DNA of 64,000 nt, from positions 60,896,960 through 60,960,959 of the forward strand of contig NC_037670.1 of assembly GCF_003255815.1 (NCBI RefSeq). Reading direction: 5' to 3'. Made by a program: the position numbers and the translations under genes. This DNA comes from Theropithecus gelada (Eukaryota > Chordata > Mammalia > Primates > Cercopithecidae). This document shows positions 48,090 to 59,871 of the stretch, piece by piece (the stretch's first letter is position 1; each line of letters begins with the position of its first letter). The notes beneath the pieces are model-generated. The model was not told the origin of the DNA and made no database searches. It saw nothing but the letters and a program-made list of their open reading frames with translations.

Positions 48090-48784
48090 AGAAGTCTTCA
48101 TTTTAGTTTTAAAATATTCATGGATGTATAACTTTAAACAGTGCTATGAATTTAAAATATTTATTAGATCTCTAAATTTAAATTAATACTTGGTTCCAGG
48201 ATCCAAATTCTTGCACAGAGTAAGGTATAACTGTGTAATATATCACATGACAATTCAAAGAAAAAAAATGTTCTAACATCTGCTGTAGTGCTTACTCTCA
48301 AATTATAATACAAAGAAGCCGTTACTAAAGAATATTTACGGATAGGAAAACAACATAAGGCTTTCAGGATGGCCAACTTTTGCCAGAGACTCTGTTTACA
48401 CATATAAATCTACTATTAACCCCAGCTAGGAGCAGCTAGATCCATGCAGATAAAATCTGTATCCTTTCCTGTTTCTCTTGCATAACCAGTGAGTTTGAAT
48501 GTTCCTTGAGAGGAAGCAATCGGTGAGATATTGTCACCTTTTCCTGTTACTGTGTACTGAAAGGTAGAATATATAGCAAGTAGTTGTAAATATTTCTATG
48601 CTTCTTATCCTATTAGGTTAGAGATGTGAAAAAGCAAAAATAAATTTCAAAATATATTTAAAAAGGTATAATTGAATGTTATAATCCTGTTAAAATCTTA
48701 TATTTGACAGAAGGTTCACAATTTTCCAAATATAAATATCAGGAACAACTTAACTATTAACCTAACAAGTAAACTATTGCATTA
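48090..48784. other. Unassigned A+T-rich sequence
   Basis: No feature recognised. Confidence 0.4.
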
Positions 48785-48796
48785 AAAGAAAATTAG

Positions 48797-49097
48797 GCTG
48801 GACGCAGTGGCTCATGCCTGCAACCCCAGCATTTTGGGAGGCCAAGGAAGGCTGATCACTTGAGATCAGGAGCTTGAGACTAGCCTGGACAATACAGTGA
48901 ATGCCAACTCTACTGAAACTACAAAAATTAGCTAGGCGTGGTGTCATACGCCTGTAATCCCAGCTACTCAGGAGGCTGAGGCGGGAGAATCTCGTGAACC
49001 CAGGGGGTTGTAGTGAGCCAAGATCGCGCCACTGCACTCCAGCCTGGGCGACAGAGTAAGATTCGGCCTCAAAATTTAAAAAAGTAAAATAAAAAAT
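48797..49097 (+). mobile_element. Old Alu with TSD
   Basis: GGCTGGACGCAGTGGCTC to GGGCGACAGAGTAAGATTCGG. TSD AAAGAAAATTAG, perfect 12 bp at 48785-48796 and 49098-49109. The right arm has a deletion in the GGAGG.GGAGG box (CCCAGGGGGTTGTAG). Confidence 0.95.
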
Positions 49098-49344
49098 AAA
49101 GAAAATTAGCACAATTACAGCACATTACAAGTGATATTCATTGGGGGGATAAAACCGATTACGCCAGAACAAAAATTAAAATTTCTACAGAGGTAGGGAA
49201 GAAAATAAAATCATTGAAGGAAGCTGAAAAGAGTTCCCAGTTACTGGTCTTTATAATGGCCACTTTGCTGACCACCTGTAATAATTATGAAATACTACTG
49301 GACATGCAGCCATGTCAGTGGGAGCATCGTATAATTGTTTAGGC

Positions 49345-49565
49345 ACATGTACTAGAGCTTGAGTACTCACTGCAAATCGTGGCTCTGACACTTACTAGCT
49401 TTCAACATTGAGCAAGCTGTACATCCTCTTGTATCCTTATTCATGTATAGGAGATAACAGTGCCCCTCACTGGAGGTTGGGGCACTGATGGGATAATGTA
49501 ATGTATATAAAATAATTATCATAATACCTGGTTCCTGGTAGCATATGCTTAAAACTGTTTTTATT
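49345..49565 (+). repeat. MIR SINE
   Basis: CGTGGCTCTGACACTTACTAGCTTTCAAC, TTGAGCAAGCTGTACATCC, GATAATGTAATGTATATAAAATAATTATC and ATACCTGGTTCCTGGTAGCATATGC line up with the MIR core and tail. Confidence 0.8.
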
Positions 49566-49822
49566 TTTGTGGAAATGCAGTGTTTTATACTTGCAATTGA
49601 CATAAAATGCCTCAAGCAGTTTAACAAAGGACTTTTTATTAAAAATCTAGTAATCATTTTTTCTTGTTTGGTAGTTCTCATTACCTATGAATGGCTCTTT
49701 CATTCATTCCCAGATGTTTACTGAGGGCACTTGCTAGGTTGTGTGAACAGCACCGAACTGGAACACTGAATTTGTCTCAAAACAAGACACATTTTGAGAT
49801 TGAGCATAAAAAGGAAAAACAG

Positions 49823-50112
49823 GGCTGGGAGTGGTGGCTCACACCTGTAATCCCAGCACTTTGGGAGGCCAACTCTGGAGGATCACGAGGTCAAGAGTTC
49901 AAGACCAGCCTGATCAACATGGTGAAATCCCATCTGTACTAAAAATACAAAAATTAGCCAGGTGTAGTGGCATGCGCCTGTAATCCCAGCTACTCAGGAG
50001 ACTAAGGCAGGAGAATAACTTGAACCTGGGAGGCGGAGTTTGCAGTAAGCTGAGATCGCGCCACTGTACTCCAGCCTGGGCAACAGAGTGAGACTTTGTC
50101 TCAAAAACATAG
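49823..50112 (+). mobile_element. Alu with TSD
   Basis: GGCTGGGAGTGGTGGCTC to CTCAAAAACATAG. TSD AAAAGGAAAAACAG / AAAAGGAAAAGCAG at 49809-49822 and 50113-50126. The left arm has an odd GCCAACTCTGGAGG in place of GCCGAGGCGGG. Confidence 0.95.
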
Positions 50113-50126
50113 AAAAGGAAAAGCAG

Positions 50127-50814
50127 GTCTAATACAAGAGTTCATCCAGTTGATCATGACCTAAAGAAGGTAGTTTACTCTAGCAATCTCAATCTCATTA
50201 ATAAAACCATTCACATACAGAAATAGCAGTTGATTCCATGACTCAGAAACTACAAATACAATATTCCAGCTACTTTGCCTTTCAAGGATTCTTATTTTAA
50301 TTTGAACCACAGTAGCACAGTATAATTTGGTTTTGTTTATCTCCTTTATATATAAATGATATTTGCTATAAATATAATATCTATAATGTAGATATATGTT
50401 CTTGGATCACTTTGTTAAACCAAAATTCCCGTCTTAATAGTCTTGTAAGCTTCCTAATGCCCCTTCTCCACAGGAAACAGCTATGGGTTGGACATTCCTA
50501 AGGGAAAACTGCAGGAGAGTGGGACTTTCTGCTAATATGGAAATACTGTATAGAGCTCTCGGGCTGCTGCTGAAGAAGAAAGATTTGCTAAATTTCAATG
50601 GATATTCTCACCTTCTTACGAAGTTAATTGTAGAAGGAGGATAATTACATTTTACACCGCAGAGGTTTCAACAGGAAATAGATTCCATGTGCTTGACGGT
50701 AGGCATCAGGAGATGGTCAGGACAGAATGGGGGTGAGTAGCAGCAGTGCTGGGTCGCAGGGTGAATGGAGAAAACATGATTCCTTCTTAGTGCATTTTAG
50801 ATGAAGATACATTA
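50127..50814. other. Unassigned sequence
   Basis: No feature recognised. Confidence 0.4.
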
Positions 50815-50830
50815 GAAATACTGGTAAAGT

Positions 50831-51130
50831 GGCCAGGCACGGTGGCTCATGCCTGTAATCCCAACACTTTGGGAGGCCGAGGCAGGCGGATCATGAGGTT
50901 AGGAGTTCAAGACCAGCCTGGTCAACATAGTGAAACCCTGTCTCTACTGAAAATACAAAAAAAAAAAAAAATTAGCCAGGCATGGTGGCAGGCACCTGTA
51001 ATCCCAACTACTCAGGAGGCTGAGGCGGGAGAATGGCTTGATCCCGGGAGGTGGAGGCTGCAGTGAGCTGAGATCATGCCACTGCACTCCAGCCTGGGCG
51101 ACAGAGCGAGACTCCATCTCAAAAAAAAAA
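50831..51130 (+). mobile_element. Alu with TSD
   Basis: GGCCAGGCACGGTGGCTC to GACTCCATCTC plus A tail, with an expanded A15 middle linker. TSD GAAATACTGGTAAAGT / GAAGTGTTGGTAAAGT at 50815-50830 and 51131-51146. Confidence 0.95.
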
Positions 51131-51404
51131 GAAGTGTTGGTAAAGTGATATCCAAAAAGACTATCTGCTTTCTGCTTATTAACATATGTACATTTGTGAC
51201 GATTTCAAAAACAAATTTAAATTATTTTAGGTGCCAAATGCAGAAAAAGCTAAAATATAAATATTCTCATTCTTCTGGTTATGTCTTTGTATCATAAAGA
51301 CAAATGATTATTACTTTTAACAAAAATAGAACTACTTAGAGAAATAAGAAGCGAGCTAATAGTGATTCATGATAATTTATTTCATTTTTTAGGATTTTAA
51401 AAAA

Positions 51405-51535
51405 TAATTTTATTAGAGACAGGGTCTTACTACATTGCCCAGGCTGGACTGGAACTTCTGGGCCTAAGTGATCCTCTTGCCTCAGCCTTCTAGGTAGCTG
51501 GGACTACAGTTGCATACCACCATGCCCAGATATTA
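51405..51535 (-). mobile_element. Alu monomer / old left-arm fragment
   Basis: GAGACAGGGTCTTACTACATTGCCC, TGGAACTTCTGGGCCTAAGTGATCC and ACCACCATGCCCAGAT. One arm only, with an internal deletion of the ATAGCTCACTGCAGCC part. Either FLAM-like or a truncated AluJ. Confidence 0.8.
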
Positions 51536-51537
51536 GT

Positions 51538-54500
51538 TTATTTTATGGATGAAGAAAATAAAATAGAGAAAAAAAAGAAAAAGTAAACAGAGGTTGTCAT
51601 AACTTGAATTTCTTTCAAATATTCATTTCATAACAAACCACTGACACTGTCATGAAATTTGAATATTTGGTATTTTAATTTTGTTGACATTTATTGCTCA
51701 ATTAATTTATACATTTGCTTATTTCTGTAATAGGCACTGTGTCTTATATGCAATTGAGTTATTATATAAAAACGAATTTTTTGGTAACTATATTTGCTTT
51801 AATGTCATTGCCATTGTAGGCCCTCTATTAGATTATATCTTATGCCTTTTGCTATTTTTGAAATTCTATTTTTATTTTTACTTAAAAATATAAAGATCAG
51901 ATAAATCTTGCCTAATTGAGGAATATTTAATTCATAAGTATTTAATAATAGTTATAGCAAAATAGTTAATATTTAATGCATCCCTGGTAACTATAAAGGA
52001 GGCCTGACATGATACGTGCTATAGAAATTTGTACACTTCAGAATAAATTCAGACTATGTACAGTACTTGAAAACACTAAAGAATTCAAGACATCAGTAAA
52101 AGTGCTCACTTTATCATGACAAATAGGTATGTCACATCATGTCATAACCTTAAAGGGTTGATGGCTATAAGGAAATATATCATTTATATCCTCTTTCTAT
52201 TAGATTTGACATTTGGGAAGTGGCAAATATATCTTTCATGTGAAAACTATGATGGCAAAGATTTTCCATCATAAAACAAGTGTGAGGTTGACATTGTTAT
52301 TTCTTTTGAGAAGACTAAAGCCATCTATTCATCTGGATCCAGCAAATGTTAAGATACAAACATGAAAAGCACAAAAGCCACTGACCAATTGCTGGGCAGT
52401 GATTTCCCTCTCCATTACAGGGAATGGATTTGAGATGAATGTCATTGTAGCTCAGCAAGAATAACTATAAAAGAAATAATAATTAATAAAAAAGTAACAA
52501 TTATTTTTTTACAAAGACAATTCCAGGGGGGAAAAAAAAAAAACTTTGAAAGAATTTTGAAGTGGCCACCACACCCCTTGAAAGAATCATCCGAGGAAGT
52601 GCAGGACCGGAGGGATGGCTGCTGGCCAGGCACGTTCAACCTTGACCTCTGCCTTAATGGGGCTGTCTTCATTTGTCTGATGATTTCTAAATCTGGCTTG
52701 TCTCTGTGTATTGGTAGCTGTCTCTGGCACCTGCCTGACACATCCTATATATGCTTGAGAATTTCATTCAGAGCTTTTCTATAGGACTCTCCATTGAATA
52801 GGTCACCAAATTGAAAAGACAAGCAAGTAGAAGAAAAGCCAGGAAACCACAAAGTAAAGCAACAGAAGTCATCCAGAAACAGATCAAATAATGACTTAAT
52901 AGATTTGATTAAGAAACTCTTTCATGTTCCAGCAAAATTGATCAAGCGTGCTACTTCTGTTGACTTTAATACACCACATTGGGACAGAGTTTTTGTCTAA
53001 CTTTCATATTTAGCAACTGAATTTCTTTAAAAAGCTAAATGTTACAGAGAGTATACTAAGTGAAGCTACAAATTCCATGCATTTACCTTGTGGTTAATTT
53101 ATATGTGGATGAAGATATCAAATACAAAGTAAAATTTACCTGAAATCTCACCACCAGACAAAAGTGTTAGTAATTTTGTTATGATTACCCACACATACAC
53201 ACAAACAGAGGAGGACTGGAACTCACAATCAGAACCTCAATGTGCAGAAATATACATAATTTTGTAATTATGTTCAACTTTCTTATGAGCTCCTATGACT
53301 TCTCAACAGTGAAACTAGCTGATTTTCTTCAAGCTAACTTGGTCATTTCCAAATTAAATATTAGTCTTGTGCAGGTTAATTTGCCTGTTGACTAAACAGT
53401 CAATTTTTCCGATTCTCTTCTTTCTCTTTTTCTCCTTTCAGCCTTGTTTCCTGGTGCATTCTAGGGAAGCTCATTGTAAGAGAGCAAAGGGTGCGGAGCT
53501 CACACAGCCTCTGTGCGGGAACGCACACATGTTCTCAGAGGTGCTGGTACCATGGCTACAGGGTCTGTCATTCCCTTTGCTGTTGTGGCTATAAGAACCA
53601 GAGTTGAGGTTGAGAAACTGGCTGATCAGCCGGAAGGTGGCCAGAGCATCACAGACGTGTTCTTTTGCAGAAGCAGGACAAATATAGCTGGCCACAGTTG
53701 TGGATCTCTGCTTAACCTGCTGAGCAGGTATGGATCTCATCTGCATTCACTGGCCCAGAGTCGCATCAACGACGACTGTTCAGTTTAAGACCTTGTGATC
53801 ACCAAGGCCTCATCAACCTTCAGTGTCTTAAGAATACACTTCCTCTTGGTCCTCCCATCCCTTCCTATGTTCCACATGCTGACGTTCCACTTAACTTACG
53901 TACACATCCCATGGATTATCATATAATTTTCCATTTACTGCCTACATTTAACACGTCTTATGAGTTTCGTCCATACTATTTATTTTTGCTTGACTTTCTT
54001 TGATGGCAGAGGTGAATTTTGTCAACTAGTTCAGCAAACATACATGATGATTAGTTTCTCAGCTAAATGTGTCTCTGATACTAGCCCACTGATATAGTTC
54101 TGAAGATTGTAAGGTTTAAAACATGTTCTCACTATTTTTAATCAGTTTTTGGAAAAATATCTGCAATCCTCTTCAAAGTTACAATTTATGATAAATGGTG
54201 ACACAATGTCAAAATATATCAAAATTGTAAATCTTGACAGCTTTACTGACTCACCTCTGAGGCCACAAGAAAAGTGTTTTCTTTATGAAGGCTGAGACAA
54301 CTCATGAGCTCAAGAAATAAAAGCTACTAAATGCAGTGCATTGTCAATTCAAATGCTTTTCTTATTGAAATGTCTAAATATTTCAGCTCAAATGTTTTTA
54401 CAGATATATTTGATTATTGCCTTCCAGAAAACCTATTTTTCACATATTCTCCTATTTCACAATAAAATTTACCAGAAATGTTATCTATTTGTTTTCTGTT

Positions 54501-54700
54501 GGCTGATTCAGCAAATGTTTAGATTTTGTAAAATTATAGGCCTATCAAATTAATTATATTTAGCCACAAAACACAAATGATTATGAGCACTCTATCAGAA
54601 GATTTTTCCTACAGATTCCAAAGCGTTCTTTAAAAAAAAAGTTATGCTTTTCTATCACTTGTGCTATACGATTTAATTTGTTCAGTTCCTCCAGTGTCTT
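51538..54700. other. Unassigned sequence with a GC-richer patch
   Basis: Mostly A+T-rich. 53440-53830 is GC-richer and has open frames on both strands (53513-53788 plus, 53471-53746 minus, 91 codons each), a CTCCTTTCAG before 53442 and AGGTATGG at 53726. No domain recognised. It could be an exon-like or old repeat segment. Confidence 0.35.
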
Positions 54701-54701
54701 T

Positions 54702-54975
54702 TATTTTTTTTTTTTTTTTTTTTTGAGACAGGGTTTTGCTCTGTCACCCAGACTGGGGTGCAGAGCTGTGATCATGGGCTCACTGCAGCCTCAACCTCCT
54801 AGGCTCAGGTGATCCTCCCACTTCAGCCTCACAAGTATCTGGGACTACAGTCACACATCACCATGCCTGACTAATTTTTTTTTTTTTTTGTAGGGAACTC
54901 CTGGACTCAAGTGATCCACTGTCCTCAGCCTCCCAAAGTGCTGAAATTACAGGTGTGGACCACAGCACATGGCCT
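54702..54975 (-). mobile_element. AluJ-type Alu
   Basis: GAGACAGGGTTTTGCTCTGTCACCC, CACTGCAGCCTCAACCTCCTAGGC, T14 linker, ending CAGCACATGGCC. The left arm lacks the TAGTAGAGA..GGTCTC part. T-rich tail at 54701-54724. Confidence 0.92.
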
Positions 54976-55201
54976 CCTGCTGCTTTTTTATTTCAGATAA
55001 ATTTTAGTGCTTCCTCTTTCTAGAATTTGTTTTCAATAATTACACATTTCTAAGGCTGAAAGTATGTGGGCTTTTAGTTATTTAATAATGTTACTACAAT
55101 TTTCCCACAGAATTTAAATAGTATGAAATCAAATTTTGGAAGACTCTCATTAAATACTGTCCAATGCCATTGTAGACACCTATACATGAATAGATAGGTC
55201 A

Positions 55202-55232
<31 letters not shown>

Positions 55233-56370
55233 TCACCTATATGACTTAATGTAATTTTCATTATGCATTTGGTAGTTGTATGGTTGAGCTATAATAAATG
55301 TGTGTGTGTAACATGTTTATATCAACTACGGGTTTGATTTTTATTGGTAGAATTGTGTAGTTGGTTTGGACACAGAATGAATTATATCTTTATAACAACC
55401 AATTCAAGTGCATTTCTGCTCCAGAGATTTTTTAATATAATAAGAAAAACATTTATTTTAGGATGATTTGGATAACCAAGAAATATTTGTTTTTAAAAAT
55501 ATATATATATTGAACTTTTATCTGAATTTATAATTGCAATACCTTTGGCAATAATATTAATTATTTCACTTTAGACAGAATAAACACCAAAAAGCTTTCT
55601 TGAATCACCTGAGAAAAAACCGAAAACATTATTAGTTAGTGGACTCTCTATTTGAAGAACTGATGACACTAGTATAAAAGTTATCACTTAACTCTGATTT
55701 TTTTATAGCAGTGGAGCCTAGACAATAACAGCAACATTAATGTAGAATAATACTGCACAGGCCCCAGCAAACATGTCTCTTATAAGAAGAACATGCTGGG
55801 GCCTTTCTCATACACCTAAGGGTGTTTAGGCATATGCAGAGGGAATGGCTGGCACCTAACTGCACATGGCTACCTCCCCCAGCCACTTGGTAAACAGCCT
55901 ATAACAACCTACTGGAATTCAACAACAACAACAAAACACAGTATTTTGTTTTTTTAAAATTTACAACAAATGCTAATCTGAATAGAACCTGCAATATCAA
56001 AGGAAAACCATGATATAGAGTCACTCTAGTTTTAATGAACATGAGCAGATATTGTATCTGGGACCCCACGTAAGGATGCCATTTTGATAAGAACTGAAAT
56101 ACAAGTAATAATAATAAGAGTAGTAGTAATAATCCCACAAAGACAGGGATCAGGGAAACCTGCCCATCTCAGCCTTGGCCCTGGGTGGAGGAGAGGAAGC
56201 AATCTCGACTGGGAAGCCACACCACAACCTTATGCAAGATTGGAGCCGGAATTTACAACACTTGCATGATCTCAACAAGCAAACAAACAAAAAACAAGCA
56301 AAACAAACAATTTAATGTGAAAACAGTTCCTAATTATTATTTTCCAAATGTAGCTGACAAAAGAAATTTT
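54976..56370. other. Unassigned A+T-rich sequence
   Basis: Contains the ATCT microsatellite at 55200-55232. The minus-strand leucine-run frame at 55899-56138 is low complexity. Confidence 0.4.
55200..55232 (+). repeat. (ATCT)n microsatellite
   Basis: About eight TATC units. Confidence 0.95.
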
Positions 56371-56385
56371 CTTAGTCCATTTCTT

Positions 56386-56707
56386 TTTTTGTTTGTTTGT
56401 TTGTTGTTTTTTGAGACGGAGTCTTGCTCCGTTGCCAAGGCTGGAGTGCCATCTCGCCTCCCTGCGGGCTCCGCCTCCCTGCGGGCTCCGCCTCCCCCCT
56501 GGTTCACGCCATTTTCCTGCCTCAGGCTCCAGAGTAGCTGGCACTAGAGGTGCCCGCGAAGACGCCCCGCTAATTTTTTTGTGTTTTTTAGTAGAGAATG
56601 GGTTTCACTGTCTTGGCCAGGATGGTCTCTACCTCCTGACCCCATGATCTGCCTGCATTGGCCTCCCAAAGGGCTGGGATTACAGGCGTGAGCCACTGCG
56701 CCCGGCC
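56386..56707 (-). mobile_element. Alu with 17-bp internal duplication
   Basis: TTTGTTTGTTTG tail, GAGACGGAGTCTTGCTCC, ending CCACTGCGCCCGGCC. The unit GCCTCCCTGCGGGCTCC occurs twice in tandem at 56456-56472 and 56473-56489, and the AGTGGCGCGATCTCGGC block before it is mostly lost. TSD CTTAGTCCATTTCTT / CTTAACCCACTTCTT at 56371-56385 and 56708-56722. Confidence 0.94.
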
Positions 56708-56861
56708 CTTAACCCACTTCTTAAACATTTCCTACATACAAATGATACAGTTTATGAGTTCACAATTAAAATCACAGAAATTATAAATCAAGTATTGAGA
56801 GTCATCATAAACAGCAAAATCCAGCTTTTCTAGTGCCCACTGATTTTGGAATTATAAAATA

Positions 56862-56935
56862 TAGAATAAAATATATATTATATATATTTATATATACACA
56901 TATAAATATATTTTTGTAAATAAAAAAGAAAATGA
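56862..56935 (+). repeat. TA-rich tract
   Basis: AAAATATATATTATATATATTTATATATACACATATAAATATATTTTTG, imperfect TA repeat. Confidence 0.85.
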
Positions 56936-56999
56936 AAACCTTAAGTAAGAGATAATAAAAGATGCCCAGGAACAATGAAAAAAAAATCACCAAATAAAA

Positions 57000-57720
57000 T
57001 GTATAGAAATGGAAAATGTGACAATTGACATTGTATTCTCAGTGGACGTGTTAAACAGCAGAATACATACACATAAGAAAAATCAATGGGCAGGAATATA
57101 CATCCATTGAGGAAAAATATCCGGGATGTAATACAGAGAGACAGGAGATGAAACAGAAGGCAGAATACAAAAATAAAACATCTGACTTATCAGATCTCCT
57201 GCAAAAAGGGACACAGACATTGAAGGTAGGGGATAAAGAGATAATGACTAAACTTTTTATAGAAGTAAATATGGGAAGAATCACCTTTGCAGATATTAAA
57301 TATGTTAAAATTTGTATATTTGAATCTTGGAGTAGTTGCAGGAATAGGTAGACAGACCCTTGAAACAGTATTCAAAAATAGCCTCATTCTTGTATGAAAA
57401 CATGAACTATAACAGAGAAGGCTTTGCAGATCAGTGGGAACAGGATGGACCACTCCAGTAATGATGTGACAATTACTTCTCCATTCAATCAGAAACAGGT
57501 CACAAGCATTAGACTGTCACAATTACTTAACTTCATAGGAAAAGAGAAAGTGAATGTAGACCCATCACTAACAAAATACCTAAAAATATATTCAGAGAAA
57601 TAAAAGCCAGAAAGGTAATTATACCATTATGTGTTTTACTACTAGTCTGAGAAGTGAGATAGGAAAACACATAAAGGGTTGTGTAAAGCATACCTAGAAA
57701 TGGGCAAAGTGCGAATGTTC
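57000..57720 (+). mobile_element. Ancient L1/HAL1-type fragment (tentative)
   Basis: TTAAACAGCAGAATACAT..., AATATCCGGGATGTAATACAGAGAGACAGGAG and GGCAGAATACAAAAATAAAAC fit the coiled-coil end of L1 ORF1. GAGAAGGCTTTGCAGATCAGTGGGAACAGGATGG fits a later ORF2 segment. Very diverged. Confidence 0.4.
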
Positions 57721-58458
57721 CCTTAAGGTAAGACTTCAAGGTTGACAGGGCATTAGCCTAGAACAGATGGCAGAGCAAGGTGCAGAGTCTTCCTGGGAGA
57801 GGGACGGACACGTGCAAAGCTGTCAGTGGGGAGGAGTGAAACACATACATGAACCAGGAAGTGTTTATTTTTTAAATGTTTTGTCAATTTGATAAACTAT
57901 AAGAACTGAATGATTTTATTTGCACTTCACTGATTCCTAATACTTTTCATATTCCTCTGAGTGATTTACATTTCTTTTTTGATTCTGAAATATCTCCTCC
58001 TGATTCTGCTCTTTTTCCAATACTTCAAGCAGAAGACAAACCTTTAATATAACAGTCAGATATAAGAAGGGATGCCCTTTGTTGAGAGTTTGGAGTTGAC
58101 CACTAAAGAGGTCAGGACACTCTGCTGGCATTACTCACATCTCTAAGTGTGAAGGACCAGGAAGAGAAGGTCATTTCCAGAAACTCTAACACACAAAGGT
58201 TTAACAAACAGATGTTTCTCTGGGTTTGAGTTTATGACATAGAAGGTGGTCACCAAACTAGAAAATTCAACTTGAAGCGCCAGCTAGGTATATGAGATTT
58301 GAATGGGACATTGAGAACTAGAAAAAGTTAAAACATGTTTTGAACTTTGATTACTAGTTTCATCAATGTTTTGTTACTGTTGTCTTCCTATTATTCTAGA
58401 CTTGCTTCATTTCAAAACGTGGTAACATGTTCTAAAAGAACATTGTGTTGGGCAGTTG
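57721..58458. other. Unassigned sequence
   Basis: No feature recognised. Confidence 0.4.
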
Positions 58459-58665
58459 TATTAGCTGGCTAGGGCTGCAATTTAAAAAATACTATAAGTT
58501 GAATGGCTTAAACAACAGAAATTTACTTCTCATAATTCTAGAGGCTGAAAGTCTGAGCTCAAAATATTGGCAGAGTGGGTGTTCTCTGGACAGCCAAAAT
58601 CAACAGAAGCAGTTACAATAGAAATTGGAGTCTAAGCCCCAGATTTCATGTGGGGGGGGGGTAAC
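58459..58665 (-). mobile_element. MLT1-like MaLR LTR, partial
   Basis: TGTATTAGCTGGCTAGGGCTGC, GGCTTAAACAACAGAAATTTACTTC and ATTCTAGAGGCTGAAAGTCTGAGC are the reverse complement of the MLT1 LTR 3' end. Truncated before a G10 run. Confidence 0.8.
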
Positions 58666-58895
58666 CCCAAGTATGCTAGTAGTTGTACAGTACTTCATGT
58701 GTTTTTAGATAAGTTTTATTCTTTTATAGATTTATCTTTTTATATACTGTCATACTTTTTTTATGTTGGTCTATGTTCTCTTCAGTAGGTACATTTTGAG
58801 TAATTCAATACTAAACTTCTCCACTTCCAAAAACTCATCTGCTATAGCATTAAAGAAAACACAAGTGTTTATCATGTACTTTCAGAAAAAAATCT

Positions 58896-59175
58896 TGCCA
58901 GGCACCATGGCTCATGCCTGTAATTCTAGCACTTTAGGAGGACGAGGTGGGTGGATTTCTTGCCCACCCTAGGCAAGATGGCAAAACCCCATCTCTACCA
59001 AAAATGCAAACAAATAACCAGGCCTCATGGTGTATGCCTATGATCCCAGTCCCAGTTATTTTGGAGGCTGAGGTGGGAGGATCAATTGAACCCAAGAATT
59101 TGAGGCTGCAGTGAGCCATGATAGCACTACTACATTCCAGTCTGAGCGACAGAGCAAGACACTGTCTCAGGGAAA
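58896..59175 (+). mobile_element. AluJ-type Alu
   Basis: GCCAGGCACCATGGCTC, a disrupted left arm (TTTCTTGCCCACCCTAGGCAAGATGG), and right arm GGATCAATTGAACCCAAGAATTTGAGGCTGCAGTGAGCC. Old. Confidence 0.92.
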
Positions 59176-59218
59176 AAAAAGAAAGAAAGAAAGAAGAAAG
59201 AAAAAGAAAGAAAGAAAG

Positions 59219-59288
<70 letters not shown>

Positions 59289-59301
59289 CAGAAAGAAAGA
59301 C
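59176..59301 (+). repeat. (GAAA)n microsatellite, Alu tail
   Basis: About 27 GAAA units with GAAG and GAGA interruptions, grown from the Alu tail. Lys/Glu/Arg frames across it are artefacts. Confidence 0.97.
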
Positions 59302-59631
59302 AGACTTATTATATTATTAAGTTAGTGGGTACAGTTATTGTGATTATCTACCTCAGAAGTTCCTGTAGATTATACATCCCTTTCTGATTCAATAGGTAAT
59401 ATAAATGTTTTCCATGAGTTTACTCAACAAATACATATTCAGATTCTAAACTTCATGCTAAATTTGCTTTTGAATAATCCAGCCCCTTAAATTTTTTTAT
59501 ATTGACAAATGTAGAGCTGCAGAACCAATTCTTAATTATTCAATTCGCACTACCTTTTCTTCATTAGTTAGGGGAAAAAAGTGAAAATAACACAAATACT
59601 TCAAAAATATTTCCTTCTGCTAAGTATCATA
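59302..59631. other. Unassigned sequence
   Basis: No feature recognised. Confidence 0.4.
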
Positions 59632-59871
59632 TTAGTGGATGGAAACGTGGCATACACAGCTAATGGGTAAATCTGTGAAAAGTCTTTTTGCTAAAGAAAC
59701 TACAAAGTCAGAACAAGCAGAGAGATTAGTAACATTATCACAGGAAAGCGAAAAGCTTCCTGGCTCAAAATCTTTCACCAGCAGGAGCACCATATGGATG
59801 ACAATAGTGTAACTGTCCTCTCCAGGCCCAGTCCTTTCTGTGTAGGGTTGGAGCTGACCATCATGGCCCAT
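59632..59871 (-). pseudogene. Possible piggyBac-type transposase relic
   Basis: A minus-strand 79-codon frame contains TGPGEDSYTIVIHMVLLL, then KDFEPGSFSLSCDN, then SDFVVSLAKRLF. The order resembles the piggyBac DDE core, where a hydrophobic strand precedes [FY].DNFFTS and then a LL..L...G.RATGT segment. Here the conserved NFFTS has become NVTNLS, and the ATGTIR part is replaced, so it cannot be active. Upstream minus-strand sequence is stop-ridden. The match is by eye only; a chance frame is the alternative. Confidence 0.4.
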
